Below are positions 27,686 through 37,670 of a stretch of DNA of 64,000 nt, piece after piece. The DNA lies in assembly GCF_051488685.1 (NCBI RefSeq), contig NZ_JBPSEH010000011.1:1-64000 (forward strand), written 5' to 3'. Positions within the stretch are counted from its first letter, which is position 1, and each line of letters begins with the position of its first letter. The translations under genes were made by a program, and so were the position numbers. The DNA comes from Melioribacter sp051488685 (GTDB lineage Bacteria; Bacteroidota; Ignavibacteria; Ignavibacteriales; Melioribacteraceae). The notes under the pieces were generated by a model. That model had not been told where the DNA came from. It did not search any database and saw only the letters and a list, made by a program, of their open reading frames with translations.

Positions 27686-30592
27686 ATGAGCGGCAAAAGA
27701 ATTATACTCACCATTCTTTCATTTTTTTTTGTTACACTTCAACTTCATCCACAAAAAATGTCAGAATCATTTTATCCACCGTATCTATTCGATTCACTTG
27801 CAGTCTATTTAACGCCGGATAAATTTGATGTGACTCCAGATGCAGAAGGGGATGATACAAAAGCACTGCAGGAGGCAATCGACGAGGTCGAAAGAAAATC
27901 TAAATATGGTATCGTTTTTATTCCCGAAGGTGAGTATGAAATTTCGAGTACCGTCTATATCTGGAAAGGAATAAGAGTAATTGGTATTGGCAAAAGAAAA
28001 CCTATTTTTGTTCTTAAGGAAAATACGCCTGGTTTTAGCAACCTTAAGCATAAATATCTGTTTCATTTTGCTAGCAATAAACCCTTAGAGGGAGAACAAA
28101 TAATTGATGCCAATCCTGGGACGTTTTACAGTGCACTGAGTAATGTTGCAATTGTAATAAAAGATGGCAATTCTTCAGCAGTTGCTGTTCGATCGCATTT
28201 TGCACAGCATTCTTTTATTTCACATGTCGACTTTTATGTTGGTAATGCTCTGGCAGGCATTGAAGAGATTGGTAATGAAATTGAAGATTGTAGCTTCGTG
28301 GATGGGAAATATGGCATTATTGCAACTAAAACCTCACCAAGCTGGCCATTTCTTATCATAGATTGTACTTTCGAAAATCAGAAAAATGCCGCAATTAAAA
28401 CTGAAGAAGCCGGTCTTACTATTGTTAATTCTGTTTTCAAAAATTTATATAACGCAATTACTGTTAATCCAGATAGATCAGAAAAACTTTTCATCACCCA
28501 TTCTTATTTTGAAAACATCCGCGCCACACTCCTTACACTTAGCGAAGAATATAATTCGACTGCGCAATATAATTTGAAAGATGTATTGTGTATAAATGTT
28601 GATACTATTGCATTTTTTAGAAAAAGTGGGAAGACAATAAAAGTGCCCGATAAAAAATTTCGGATAATTAATTTTATACATGGACTTCAAATCGATAGTC
28701 TATCTGCCAGATCTGAAATCAAGACACTCTTTGAATATGACAATGAAAATGAGCCCTTAATAAACTATACTAAAGAAATTCCTCCACTTCCTAAAGAAAA
28801 AGACTGGGTAAATATCAAAAGACTCGGAGCGAAGGGGAATGGAATTGATGACGACACAGAAATTATCAAAGAAGCAATTTCAAAATATGATGTTATTTAT
28901 TTCCCTTCGGGTAGATATAAAGTTAAAGAAACTATCCAGCTAAAGAATAATACTGTTTTAATCGGCTTGAATCCTATTACTACACAAATAGTTTTAGAAG
29001 AAAAATCACCTGAATTCAATCGTGAAGGCAGTCCAATTGCTTTAGTGGAAACTTCAAAAGGTGGGAATAACATAGTGACTGGTTTAGGTATCGATCCAGG
29101 TCTATATAACAACAGAGCAGTTGCAGTAAAGTGGATGGCAGGGAGTAAATCATTAATGAATGACGTACGGCTTCTTGGTGGACACGGTACTTATACTGTT
29201 TCAGGTAAGTACGTCCCAATTTATAATGAATACAGAACAGGAGATCCTTTGAAGGATTGGGACTGGGATAAACAATACTGGAGTTTGTGGATTACCAATG
29301 GAGGTGGAGGAATATTTAAAGATATCTGGACACCGAATACGTACGCAACAGCAGGTGTCTACATTTCCGAGACTTCTACACCGGGTAAAATTTATGCTAT
29401 GTCTGTGGAGCATCACGTACGCAATGAAGTTATTTTTAAGAACGTCTCTAATTGGGAAATTTATGCTTTACAGATGGAAGAAGAGAGTGCCGAAAGCCCC
29501 GAAGCGCTCCCATTGAAAATTGAAAACTCATCAAATTTATTATTTGCGAATCTCTATCTCTATAGGGTAATTAGAATTAAAACTCCATATCCGTACGGCA
29601 TCCTTGTAAATAAAAGCAAAAATATTGACTTCCGCGGCATACACGTTTACAGCCCTACAGTATTTTCATACGACAATACATTGTATGATGTAAATAAAAA
29701 AATTTACGTTCGTGAAAGAGAAATTGCACGACTCTTAATTAAAGGCACTGAATCGCCAGATAAAAAATGCAACTTAGTAAAGTTGACAGGCGGTTTTGAA
29801 TTTATTGCTGGTGCTACTCTCGATGAAAAAGGCAACCTCTATTTTACTGATTCACGTTTTAAGAGGATATATAAATGGTCGGCAAATGACAGCACACTTT
29901 CTACCGTTAAGGATTTAACATTTGAGCCATTGGCTCTTGCTTTTGATAAAAGTGGCAATTTAATAATTACTTCAACTTCAGGAGGAGTTTATAGTACAAA
30001 CTTAGACAGAACTGATGAAAACCTTTTACCCTTGAAAACAATTAAACCTGGAATTATACAGCCTCAATATGCTGCGCACCCATCTCATCTATGGCGGGAC
30101 GAACACGATTTCCTGACGATTACAACAGATTCCATTGCTTGCAACCCATATAGCCATTCTTCATATACTATCTATTTCCGAAATAATAACAATCCATTCG
30201 AAGAATATTTTATTTCGATAGACAGTACGTTGATTATTCCAAAGTACAATGACCTTAACAGAGCAGTCGCGCTCAGACTCGCATTTCCCGGTAAAGAATT
30301 TTATATGGCAGATGAATTCGGTCAAAAAACCTGGAAATTCAAAGTCAGGAATAACGGTATGCTTACCGATCCTGAATTATTTGCAGAACAGGGAGAACTC
30401 GACGTAGCAGTCGATTCGCAAGGAAATGTCTACATTCCTGCAGGCGATGTTTACGTCTACGATAAAACTGGTAAATTGCTGAAAAGAATTAAAGTACCAG
30501 AAAGACCAACTAATGTGGTGGTCGACAATAAAAAGAATCAGCTTTATATCGTTGCAAGAAGTTCAATTTATAGTTATAAAATCAGCGAATAA
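27686..30592 (+). CDS. Double beta-helix (GH55/pectate_lyase_3-like) protein with C-terminal propeller
   Basis: A 968-residue secreted protein. Two pectate_lyase_3-type beta-helix modules begin at about 45 (DVTPDAEGDDTKALQEAI) and 375 (GAKGNGIDDDTEIIKEAI), the tandem layout of GH55 exo-beta-1,3-glucanases. The last 270 residues (from about 690) contain NHL/SMP-30-like propeller strands (GATLDEKGNLYFTDSRF, DVAVDSQGNVYIPAG). No T9SS domain is present. In this locus an exo-beta-1,3-glucanase role is attractive, but I cannot place the GH55 catalytic residue with certainty. The combination with a propeller is unusual. Confidence 0.7.
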   Translation: MSGKRIILTILSFFFVTLQLHPQKMSESFYPPYLFDSLAVYLTPDKFDVTPDAEGDDTKALQEAIDEVERKSKYGIVFIPEGEYEISSTVYIWKGIRVIGIGKRKPIFVLKENTPGFSNLKHKYLFHFASNKPLEGEQIIDANPGTFYSALSNVAIVIKDGNSSAVAVRSHFAQHSFISHVDFYVGNALAGIEEIGNEIEDCSFVDGKYGIIATKTSPSWPFLIIDCTFENQKNAAIKTEEAGLTIVNSVFKNLYNAITVNPDRSEKLFITHSYFENIRATLLTLSEEYNSTAQYNLKDVLCINVDTIAFFRKSGKTIKVPDKKFRIINFIHGLQIDSLSARSEIKTLFEYDNENEPLINYTKEIPPLPKEKDWVNIKRLGAKGNGIDDDTEIIKEAISKYDVIYFPSGRYKVKETIQLKNNTVLIGLNPITTQIVLEEKSPEFNREGSPIALVETSKGGNNIVTGLGIDPGLYNNRAVAVKWMAGSKSLMNDVRLLGGHGTYTVSGKYVPIYNEYRTGDPLKDWDWDKQYWSLWITNGGGGIFKDIWTPNTYATAGVYISETSTPGKIYAMSVEHHVRNEVIFKNVSNWEIYALQMEEESAESPEALPLKIENSSNLLFANLYLYRVIRIKTPYPYGILVNKSKNIDFRGIHVYSPTVFSYDNTLYDVNKKIYVREREIARLLIKGTESPDKKCNLVKLTGGFEFIAGATLDEKGNLYFTDSRFKRIYKWSANDSTLSTVKDLTFEPLALAFDKSGNLIITSTSGGVYSTNLDRTDENLLPLKTIKPGIIQPQYAAHPSHLWRDEHDFLTITTDSIACNPYSHSSYTIYFRNNNNPFEEYFISIDSTLIIPKYNDLNRAVALRLAFPGKEFYMADEFGQKTWKFKVRNNGMLTDPELFAEQGELDVAVDSQGNVYIPAGDVYVYDKTGKLLKRIKVPERPTNVVVDNKKNQLYIVARSSIYSYKISE

Positions 30593-30611
30593 TCGGCATA
30601 TAAGTGGCGCA

Positions 30612-32338
30612 ATGAAATTTTTTACCACGATTTTTTTTCTATTAACAATTTTTACTATCGAGGCACAAGTTATACTGAAAGATACAGTTATAACATGGTA
30701 TACATTCAAGTACAACCTTAATGACGATTATACGATTGCATACTATTCACAAGAGCCATTCGATACAGTATCAATTAAATTAAATGCTTTTATCCTCGAA
30801 AACGATTATTTAAAAATTTTATTGGTACCTTAATTTGTAGTAAGAAAACTTTCCATGATATATAAACCAACAGGACACGAACAGCTATACAGAAATCCCG
30901 TTGGTGTACCGTATGGAGTTGGTCAGGATTGGTTCTATTAGAAATGGTTGATGGTTTATGGTGGCATATTCCCTACATTAACTGAGCCAGAGCATGGTAA
31001 AACCTGATTCTTACCCTGGGATTTTGATACTCTTCATCAATCTGTGGACAGCATAAGTTGCGTTATTAGGTGGTGGGATACAATTCAATTTAAAGATGCA
31101 GATCCGTATAAGTGGAAATACGGTATGACCGATATCCTATGCGATTATATCATTACACTCGTTAAAGGAATGCCAGTTCTTAATACAGAAGTAGTACTTA
31201 AGAATAATAAAGGTGAAGACATTGAGTATGAATACTGGACATGTATGAGACTAGCGCCAGGCTCAACGCCAGATAATACATTTTGTACGGGCGGTCTTGA
31301 AATAATTGTCCCTGCCGAAAAAATTAAAATACCTTCCTGGTATCCTGACATTGCTCGACAAGAAAAACAAGTGATTGGTCAAAGAGGCATCTATTACTTC
31401 GAGGAATTACGTTTTTGGAAAAATTGGACAAACGACGGCATCGCTTATATCTGGGATGACGAAAATCGTAATTACTGGGGAGCAATAAATCGCAACAACG
31501 AAGAGGGATTGATAAGGATTGCTGATAATAACATTACTCCTGGTACAAAAATCTGGGCATGGAAATACGACGATTATGAAAGTATCAATCCACTTGTTAA
31601 TCCGCAAAATATGAGAAGACCTTATGTGGAATTATGGGCTGGCAATTCACATGAATTTTTTGAACCAGCAGTTCTACCAGCTGGTTCTACGCTTAAGTGG
31701 CAGGAAAAATTTTTTCCTACTATAAATATCAATAAAATAACACGGGCAAATTATAACTTTATCCTCTCCTTAGATACCACAGATTTTTATAACAACAGAG
31801 AAATTCAAATTAAATTTGCCACAGATAGCCCCGCCGTTGACCATATCGTTTATGTGAAAGCAGAAGGCGATACAAATTTTATCGTAGTATTTAAACGGAA
31901 TATAAAACCAGATCCCTACTCAGGAAACGAGATCTTATTCGAAATACCCGACGAAGTTTATGCTTCCAGTATCGATTCGTTACGAATAATGGTAACAAAT
32001 CCGAACAACAATAAAAACATAGACGTTACCATACCACTGAAAAAATAACCTCTGTAAGTGAAAAAGGATTAAAAAGAATCGACAAGTTTTATCTTAAACA
32101 GAACTATCCGAATCCGTTCAATGCTGTTACGAATATCGACTATTATATCCCTGAAGCTGGCGAAGTAAAAATTATTGTTATTGATGCTTTAGGCAGAGTA
32201 CTACTTTATAGTGGAAATAAGCACGAGGGCAAACAGAGCATCGAATGGTATGCGAGTTAATTTGCTTTGAGAATATACTACTACGGTATTTTTTATAATG
32301 GCAAATCGGAAATAAGAAAAATGATTCTGTTGATATGA
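30612..32338 (+). pseudogene. Decayed secreted DUF5107/mutarotase-like gene with T9SS tail
   Basis: Starts MKFFTTIFFLLTIFTIEAQ (signal peptide) and runs in one frame through three internal stops: TAA 30831, TAG 30939 and TGA 31005. It ends at 32046 after an A-run (about 32039-32045). The T9SS domain (LKQNYPNPFNAVTNIDYY) continues in another frame, with one more stop inside. Conserved stretches such as YKPTGHEQLYRNP and EPEHGKT point to an aldose-epimerase-like DUF5107-type domain. Five separate lesions make sequencing error an unlikely explanation. Stops of all three types argue against recoding. Confidence 0.85.
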
Positions 32339-32548
32339 AATTTTAACAACTCTACTTAATAAAATTCATCTATGTTGATTCCATAGTGTCCTGTTTGATT
32401 TTTTCTGAGTTGAGCGAATAAGTATAATTAACTATCAGTATCGATTACAATAATTAAACTCCACTATTTCTCTTTCTATTTCGAGCGTTTATCGAAATAT
32501 TTTTTTATACTTGCCGTCGTTAATATTCAATCAAAGAAGAGCAACGAT

Positions 32549-33634
32549 ATGAGAGCTACAAAAGTTTTTATATTAACCATAATATTATTTTCGTTTGTAA
32601 ACTCTACAGGCGCAGAGAGTAATGAAAACATTAATGATTGTGATACTCTGAAGTTTGTCAGTTTCCCGGACTTTTTCAATTTCGATATACCGGAGCCCTG
32701 GCCAGATTATGATACTGCGGTTGACTATTTTCTGACTCAGGTTAAAAACGAAAATCCCGATTTTGTATTGATTGCTGGTGATCTTGTCAATGGCCACTGG
32801 TGGGACAGTCCTCAATGCGTTGAACATATGGGCACTGTTTACTATTCTGGATGGGTACGACGACTCAACCGATACGGCTTAAAATACTTTACAGCTGTGG
32901 GCGATCATGAATTGGGCGACGATCCCTGGCCGCCCGAAAAAATTAAATTGATCCCCTATTTTGAAGAGATTTACCGGAAAATTCTTGACATGCCTCAAAA
33001 TGGTCCCGAAGGGAAAAAAGGATTGGCATATTATTACAGGGAAAATGATTTGTTATTGATAACTGTAGAAACATTTGAAGTCGTATCAGACACTATGAAT
33101 CTTGGAGTTATAGGAGAACAGCTCGACTGGTTAAAAAAGGTATTGAGCGAAAATCAAGATGCAAAATTCAAAATTGTACAGGGGCATGTTCCGATATGGG
33201 GGAATATTAATGCACGTTCCTCCAGTAAATTGATGCTCAATGGAGGAAAAGAGAGTGAATTCTATAAAACTTTGAGAGATTATAATGTCGACTTATATCT
33301 TGCTGGTGAATTTCACGACGTTACAATTCTTCAGTCAGAAGGTATATGGCAGATTGTTCACGGTTCGTCGTGGGGAAGAGAAATAGTAAACACACTCGAT
33401 TATCTCGTTGGCGAGTTGTGTGGTAATCAGCTGAAACTGACGATGAAAAGAATTTATATTGACGCTCAGGGTGAATATATGTGGAATCTCAACAAGGATA
33501 GAGGACCACGAGAAAAAGTACGAATTAATGATAAAACACTTTTAAACGGACCTGAAATAACGGGAACTCTAACGATTATTAAAGACAAAAACGAAAAGAT
33601 ATTTACAGAAAGAACAGGTTATTTTAATGAGTAA
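32549..33634 (+). CDS. Secreted calcineurin-like metallophosphoesterase, variant motifs
   Basis: 361 residues with a signal peptide. The metallophosphoesterase order is visible: an Asp-rich first motif (FPDFFNFD), GDLV, GDHE, GHVPIWG and GEFHD. Two positions differ from the usual GNHE and GHxH motifs (D for N, E for H), and the first motif lacks the usual DxH. The enzyme may still bind metals through Asp and His, but a changed substrate range or loss of activity is possible. It has its own promoter region (32339-32548). Its link with the glucan locus is positional only. Confidence 0.7.
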   Translation: MRATKVFILTIILFSFVNSTGAESNENINDCDTLKFVSFPDFFNFDIPEPWPDYDTAVDYFLTQVKNENPDFVLIAGDLVNGHWWDSPQCVEHMGTVYYSGWVRRLNRYGLKYFTAVGDHELGDDPWPPEKIKLIPYFEEIYRKILDMPQNGPEGKKGLAYYYRENDLLLITVETFEVVSDTMNLGVIGEQLDWLKKVLSENQDAKFKIVQGHVPIWGNINARSSSKLMLNGGKESEFYKTLRDYNVDLYLAGEFHDVTILQSEGIWQIVHGSSWGREIVNTLDYLVGELCGNQLKLTMKRIYIDAQGEYMWNLNKDRGPREKVRINDKTLLNGPEITGTLTIIKDKNEKIFTERTGYFNE

Positions 33635-33636
33635 TT

Positions 33637-33773
33637 ATGATCAATAAAGTTCAATATCTAATTGCAGCAGGAATTGTAATCTCTTTCTTACATTACTTAT
33701 TATTATAGCTAAAGCACAGGCTCCTGAGAGGATAGCTCTTTTTGCAGTATATTTAATTAATATTGAAAAGTAA
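33637..33773 (+). pseudogene. Remnant of a secreted protein gene
   Basis: Directly after the phosphoesterase stop, a start codon opens a signal-peptide-like segment (MINKVQYLIAAGIVISF). It hits a TAG at 33706, while a second frame continues with AKAQAPERIALFAVYL to a stop at 33771. A frameshift plus a large internal or terminal deletion explains this. The original family is not recognisable. Confidence 0.45.
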
Positions 33774-33819
33774 TGTTCATTTAATCAGTTACTGAGTTAA
33801 TTAAGTGAGAAATAATAAA

Positions 33820-33860
33820 CAGGCTGAATTGGTATTGAGCCACTTTCAGCCTGCTTTTTT
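33820..33860 (+). terminator. Terminator between convergent genes
   Basis: CAGGCTGAA (33820-33828) pairs with TTCAGCCTG (33845-33853), followed by CTTTTTT on the plus strand. It ends rightward transcription just before the stop codon of the minus-strand gene at 33862 and may serve both directions. Confidence 0.8.
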
Positions 33861-33861
33861 A

Positions 33862-35712
33862 TTATTTTGCAATATAAGCTCCAACGGCTTTGTATCTTTT
33901 CCCGATTAACTTTTCAATATAAGTCGGCAATTCCGTACCGGCCTTTGCAGCAGGAAATTCTTTTAAGAGTTCAAGGTTATGTAGTTCTATATTTTTGAAC
34001 AACGGACCATTATAGTTTTTGTAATATTTACTATGCTCTGTGTATTGTGGAAATGCAACTGCAAATTCATCGTATGAATCAAATAGATATTGGCAGCGTT
34101 CGTTATTAGCAGGACTCCAGATAAAAGCCGGTTTGTGTGGGTCGACTGACTTATGAATATAAACATTATAATCCAATTTTAATACCTGAGGATCATTAAT
34201 GGAATCACAAATAGTTGCAGGCTGCCATATATAAAGCAAAGGTCTGTTGTAACTTTCGTCGGCATATAATAGATTGTTAACGAATTCGTGTCCCACTCTT
34301 TCGTCTACATCAGGGCCTGTGCTTGGATGCCATCCGAAATGGTCGCCCTGAGCGCTTCGTGCATTGCGGGAAATACATGCCATACTATTTATAAATGTAT
34401 TATTATAAAACTTCACATTTGAGCTGTTGAGCGCCCAGACGCCGTGGTCGCAATTAACGAAAACATTACCTGCACAAATGGCTCCCTTCGAAATTTCGAA
34501 GAAAAAACCGTTGTTACTCGGCCACGGTTGTTCGATTGAATAAGGCGATTTGAAGTTCCCGATATTTTCAATCCAGTTATTTATGAAAACGCCGTCTACA
34601 TTACCTACGTCGTACCATATTCCGTTCGAGTATGGATGGTCAATTACAAGATTATCATTACATGTTACCCGATAACATTGATTAAATATTTTTACTGCTG
34701 CCGGATAGTAGCCGGTGATTTGTTCAATATTGTTTCGTTTAATAATATTCTTTTCTAATAACACGTCAGAAGAACTGAGGATGTAGATTCCCTCCGTGCT
34801 TGTGTCGCTGATTAAGCAGTTGCGAATTACGAGACTATCGCCTCGGAAATATCCAGCTACGCGCGAACAGTAAGTAATTGTACAATTTTCTATAACTGTA
34901 CCGACGACGTCTTTTCCATGATCTTTTTCATTAGACAAACCTTCAGGGTCTTTGCCTTCGATTTCGATGGCGCGGTATGCATATTGCGTCAATGTAATGC
35001 CTCTGAGTTTAAAACCTTTTTTATCTGGAGTCTTTCCATTGATTTCTTTGGTTGTTCTAATAAACGCCGCATCGAAAGCTGTAATTTCGATTAAATGATT
35101 TTCGGGATTAATGCCAATATAAACCAGTCCTCTTTCGTAATCGATGTAATAACTGTTTTCGTCCACTTCGCCTTCCCATCCAGCAGATTGGAGGAATCTC
35201 CCGTCGACAAAAACCATATCATTGTTGAATTTATGCAATGGCGTATTTTTGCCTTCACGATCCCTGCGCCACCAGCTTTGTGGTTTGGAAGGGAATAGAC
35301 GTTCCCATTTTGTAATCCAGAGACCATTACCCAGGTTCTCCCATTTATCGGCGACGTACGTACCTTTAAGAATTGGCTGTTCGTCCTTATAAGGTTGAAT
35401 TGTTATCCCTTGATTGAATATCAGGTTGCCAGTTCGATACACACCACCGCGCATAACAATGGCATCGCCGGTTTTTGCTCTTTTAATAGCTTCCTCGATT
35501 GTTGTAGGGTTATCGAGACTTGTTCCTTCAGCTCCGATATTACCATTTGGAGAAACATAATAAATCGTACCGCTTACTTTGGGCAAATCGTATTTCAAAG
35601 TCATCGGTCCATAAGGACCTCCGGAAGGTTGTGCTAAAAGAGGAGTACTAAACATTATAAATAAGAGTAATTTTTTTACAGATGATTTTAGTAAACTTAA
35701 AAGAATTTTCAT
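33862..35712 (-). CDS. Secreted right-handed beta-helix protein (carbohydrate-active, unassigned)
   Basis: 616 residues with a signal peptide (ends LLAQ) and a good GGGGGA ribosome-binding site. The N-terminal YYVSPNGNIGAEGTSLDNP and IKRAKTGDAIVMRGGVYR are typical of secreted DUF1565/beta-helix enzymes. Helix rungs follow (VIENCTITYCSR, VIRNCLISDTST, CAGNVFVNCDHG). No family-defining catalytic motif stands out. No T9SS tail is present, so it may stay in the periplasm. It is oriented against the glucan locus and shares its terminator region. Substrate unknown. Confidence 0.7.
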   Translation of the reverse strand: MKILLSLLKSSVKKLLLFIMFSTPLLAQPSGGPYGPMTLKYDLPKVSGTIYYVSPNGNIGAEGTSLDNPTTIEEAIKRAKTGDAIVMRGGVYRTGNLIFNQGITIQPYKDEQPILKGTYVADKWENLGNGLWITKWERLFPSKPQSWWRRDREGKNTPLHKFNNDMVFVDGRFLQSAGWEGEVDENSYYIDYERGLVYIGINPENHLIEITAFDAAFIRTTKEINGKTPDKKGFKLRGITLTQYAYRAIEIEGKDPEGLSNEKDHGKDVVGTVIENCTITYCSRVAGYFRGDSLVIRNCLISDTSTEGIYILSSSDVLLEKNIIKRNNIEQITGYYPAAVKIFNQCYRVTCNDNLVIDHPYSNGIWYDVGNVDGVFINNWIENIGNFKSPYSIEQPWPSNNGFFFEISKGAICAGNVFVNCDHGVWALNSSNVKFYNNTFINSMACISRNARSAQGDHFGWHPSTGPDVDERVGHEFVNNLLYADESYNRPLLYIWQPATICDSINDPQVLKLDYNVYIHKSVDPHKPAFIWSPANNERCQYLFDSYDEFAVAFPQYTEHSKYYKNYNGPLFKNIELHNLELLKEFPAAKAGTELPTYIEKLIGKRYKAVGAYIAK

Positions 35713-35812
35713 ATTTCCCCCGTCTTTAATTAAGCAATTGAAAATTAATAACGATTGTAAGTTAATAAAATTAGTGTATTAAATACATAAATAAGGAATG
35801 ACTTGTGTGCTA

Positions 35813-36724
35813 TTAATTTTTAATCTGTTTCAGCTTACTTTTTGCAGTTCTGTAACCGATTTCAATTAATTCTTCTGCTTTATTGAATTCGAGGAGTTTG
35901 TATTTGCAGGTATCCGGCTCGATCAAAATATCGGGTCTGGCAATTCGTAGTGTAAGCTCGCTGATTTGAACTTGGACTATAATGAACATCTGATACAAAA
36001 TTTCCCAAAACTTTGGGTCGGGTGTTTCATTCCGGCTATTGATGTAATGAAGAGGATTTTTTATAAAGTACTGAATCTTTTCGTTTAGTGATAACTTTTT
36101 GAGTTCGTTGTCGGACATCTTTTTGTTTTCCGTTTCGTGAATTTGATTTATTCCATAGGTTTCGAATCTTCGTAAGTTGACGGCAATAACGGTATCGATA
36201 TTTTGTTTCCTTACAATATCCACAGGAGTCGGATTAACCAATCCTCCGTCAAGAAGTTTATATTTACCGTAAGTAACCGGAGAAAAAATAATCGGCAGAG
36301 AGATACTGGCACGTATAGCAGTTGTCAAATCTCCCTTGTCAAGAACCACCATTTTACCGGTTAAAATATCGGTGGCAATTGCAGAGAATGGAATCTTTAG
36401 GTCATTAAAATTTTTGCCGCCGAAAATAGTACTCAAAAATTCATCCAGATAATCTGAATTAACAAGGGATGATAAAGATAAAGTAGGGGTAAAAATTTTA
36501 GCCATCAATTTCCAGTTGGTCTTAAGGGCAATTTCTTCAATTTCTTTTGCGCTCATTCCCATTGCATAAGCGCCACCTATCAATGCACCAATACTACTGC
36601 CCGATATGTAATCAATTTGAATTCCGTATTCTTCAATGGCTTTAAGCACTCCAATATGAGTAAGTCCTCTTGCGGCGCCTGTACCAAGCGCAAGACCCGT
36701 CTTCTTATTTTTCATGTCCATCAT
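35813..36724 (-). CDS. Patatin-like phospholipase (RssA-like)
   Basis: 303 residues with the patatin Ser-Asp dyad: oxyanion loop GTGAARGLTHIG, nucleophile elbow GSSIG and the Asp motif DGGLVNPTP. Such proteins hydrolyse phospholipid acyl groups. No signal peptide or membrane segment is seen, so it is probably cytoplasmic or membrane-peripheral. It is divergent from the microcompartment operon and is likely a housekeeping gene unrelated to it. Confidence 0.88.
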   Translation of the reverse strand: MMDMKNKKTGLALGTGAARGLTHIGVLKAIEEYGIQIDYISGSSIGALIGGAYAMGMSAKEIEEIALKTNWKLMAKIFTPTLSLSSLVNSDYLDEFLSTIFGGKNFNDLKIPFSAIATDILTGKMVVLDKGDLTTAIRASISLPIIFSPVTYGKYKLLDGGLVNPTPVDIVRKQNIDTVIAVNLRRFETYGINQIHETENKKMSDNELKKLSLNEKIQYFIKNPLHYINSRNETPDPKFWEILYQMFIIVQVQISELTLRIARPDILIEPDTCKYKLLEFNKAEELIEIGYRTAKSKLKQIKN

Positions 36725-36839
36725 TTTCAGTAAAAAATAAAATGGAACACAATTTAAGAATAAATGATGGATTAAAGTTATTTGAGTCGTTAAAAAAATT
36801 GACAGGCGGTAAATTTTAATAAAAAATTGAGCAATCTAC

Positions 36840-36893
36840 TTGACAAAAGAATGAGGAAGTGTTAGATTCGCTTAAAGGTTTTCGAAAACCTTT
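36840..36893 (+). promoter_or_regulatory. BMC operon promoter with LacI-type operator
   Basis: TTGACA (36840-36845), a 17-bp spacer and TAGATT (36863-36868) form a sigma70-like promoter. Directly after it, covering the expected transcription start, is the perfect 20-bp palindrome AAAGGTTTTCGAAAACCTTT (36874-36893) with a central CG, typical of LacI-family operators. The same 20 bp occurs upstream of the lacI-type gene (46400-46419). Binding here would block transcription initiation. Confidence 0.8.
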
Positions 36894-36957
36894 TCGTTAT
36901 TGAATTTAGACTCTGTTTCTTGTCCTCTTTATAAAATTAAATAAGAGGAGGGTTGTT

Positions 36958-37668
36958 TTGCCCGGCTTCGACATAAATAATGATGCGGCTAAAAATTACG
37001 ACTCGGAAGAGAAAAAGTTTATTACAGCTATAGTTGATGAAATTTCCCGCTCGATTGAAAGAAAGTATAGCACTTTCTTTAGAAGTACCTTCCCTCCAAT
37101 CCCCGTAGGTGTGTCAAACAGGCACGTTCATCTTACCGAAAAGACATTTAAAAAACTCTTCGGTTTAGATGCTAACCTCGAAGTTATGCGCCCTTTATAT
37201 CAACCGGGAGAATTTGCCTCGAAACAGACACTCACAATCGTCGGACCAAAAATGAGATGTATCGAGAATGTAAGAATACTTGGGCCTTTGAGAAAGTATG
37301 ATCAGGTAGAAGTTTCACTTACTGATTCGATCTATCTCGGGCTGGAACCGCCGGTTACAAACTCGGGCTCACTCGATTCAGCGGCCCCTATTACCCTCGT
37401 TGGTCCTAATAGCTCGGTTTTCCTAGAAAAAGGCGCAATAATTGCAAATAGACATATTCACATGAATTCTCAAGACGCTCTCGCTCTTGGAGTCAAGAAC
37501 GGCGACAATTGTAAGGTTAGAATAGCAGGAATCAAAAGCACTATATTCGAAAATGTTTTGATTAGAATTAATGACAATTGGCGGCTTCAGATGCACCTTG
37601 ATACAGACGACGCAAATGCAGCATTCATAAAAGGCGAAGTGTATGCCGAATTTTTGGGGAAAATGTAA
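36958..37668 (+). CDS. pduL: PduL-type phosphate acyltransferase
   Basis: Converts an acyl-CoA made in the microcompartment to acyl-phosphate, recycling CoA. The 236 residues contain both duplicated motifs (VGVSNRHVHLTE and IIANRHIHMNSQDA) whose His residues bind zinc. The first 35 residues form a predicted amphipathic helix (KKFITAIVDEISRSIE) like BMC encapsulation peptides. The start is TTG, 5 nt after GGAGGG. It is the first gene of the operon. In a fucose/rhamnose BMC the substrate is probably lactyl-CoA. Confidence 0.92.
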   Translation: MPGFDINNDAAKNYDSEEKKFITAIVDEISRSIERKYSTFFRSTFPPIPVGVSNRHVHLTEKTFKKLFGLDANLEVMRPLYQPGEFASKQTLTIVGPKMRCIENVRILGPLRKYDQVEVSLTDSIYLGLEPPVTNSGSLDSAAPITLVGPNSSVFLEKGAIIANRHIHMNSQDALALGVKNGDNCKVRIAGIKSTIFENVLIRINDNWRLQMHLDTDDANAAFIKGEVYAEFLGKM

Positions 37669-37670
37669 AT

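Noticed and set aside
30831..31007. Stop-codon readthrough or recoding in the mutarotase-like gene
   Set aside because: All three stop types occur, plus a frameshift and substitutions at conserved glycines, which fits decay.
35091..35637. Open frames on both strands within the minus-strand beta-helix gene
   Set aside because: They are shadows of the long, signal-peptide-bearing minus-strand frame and have no motif of their own.
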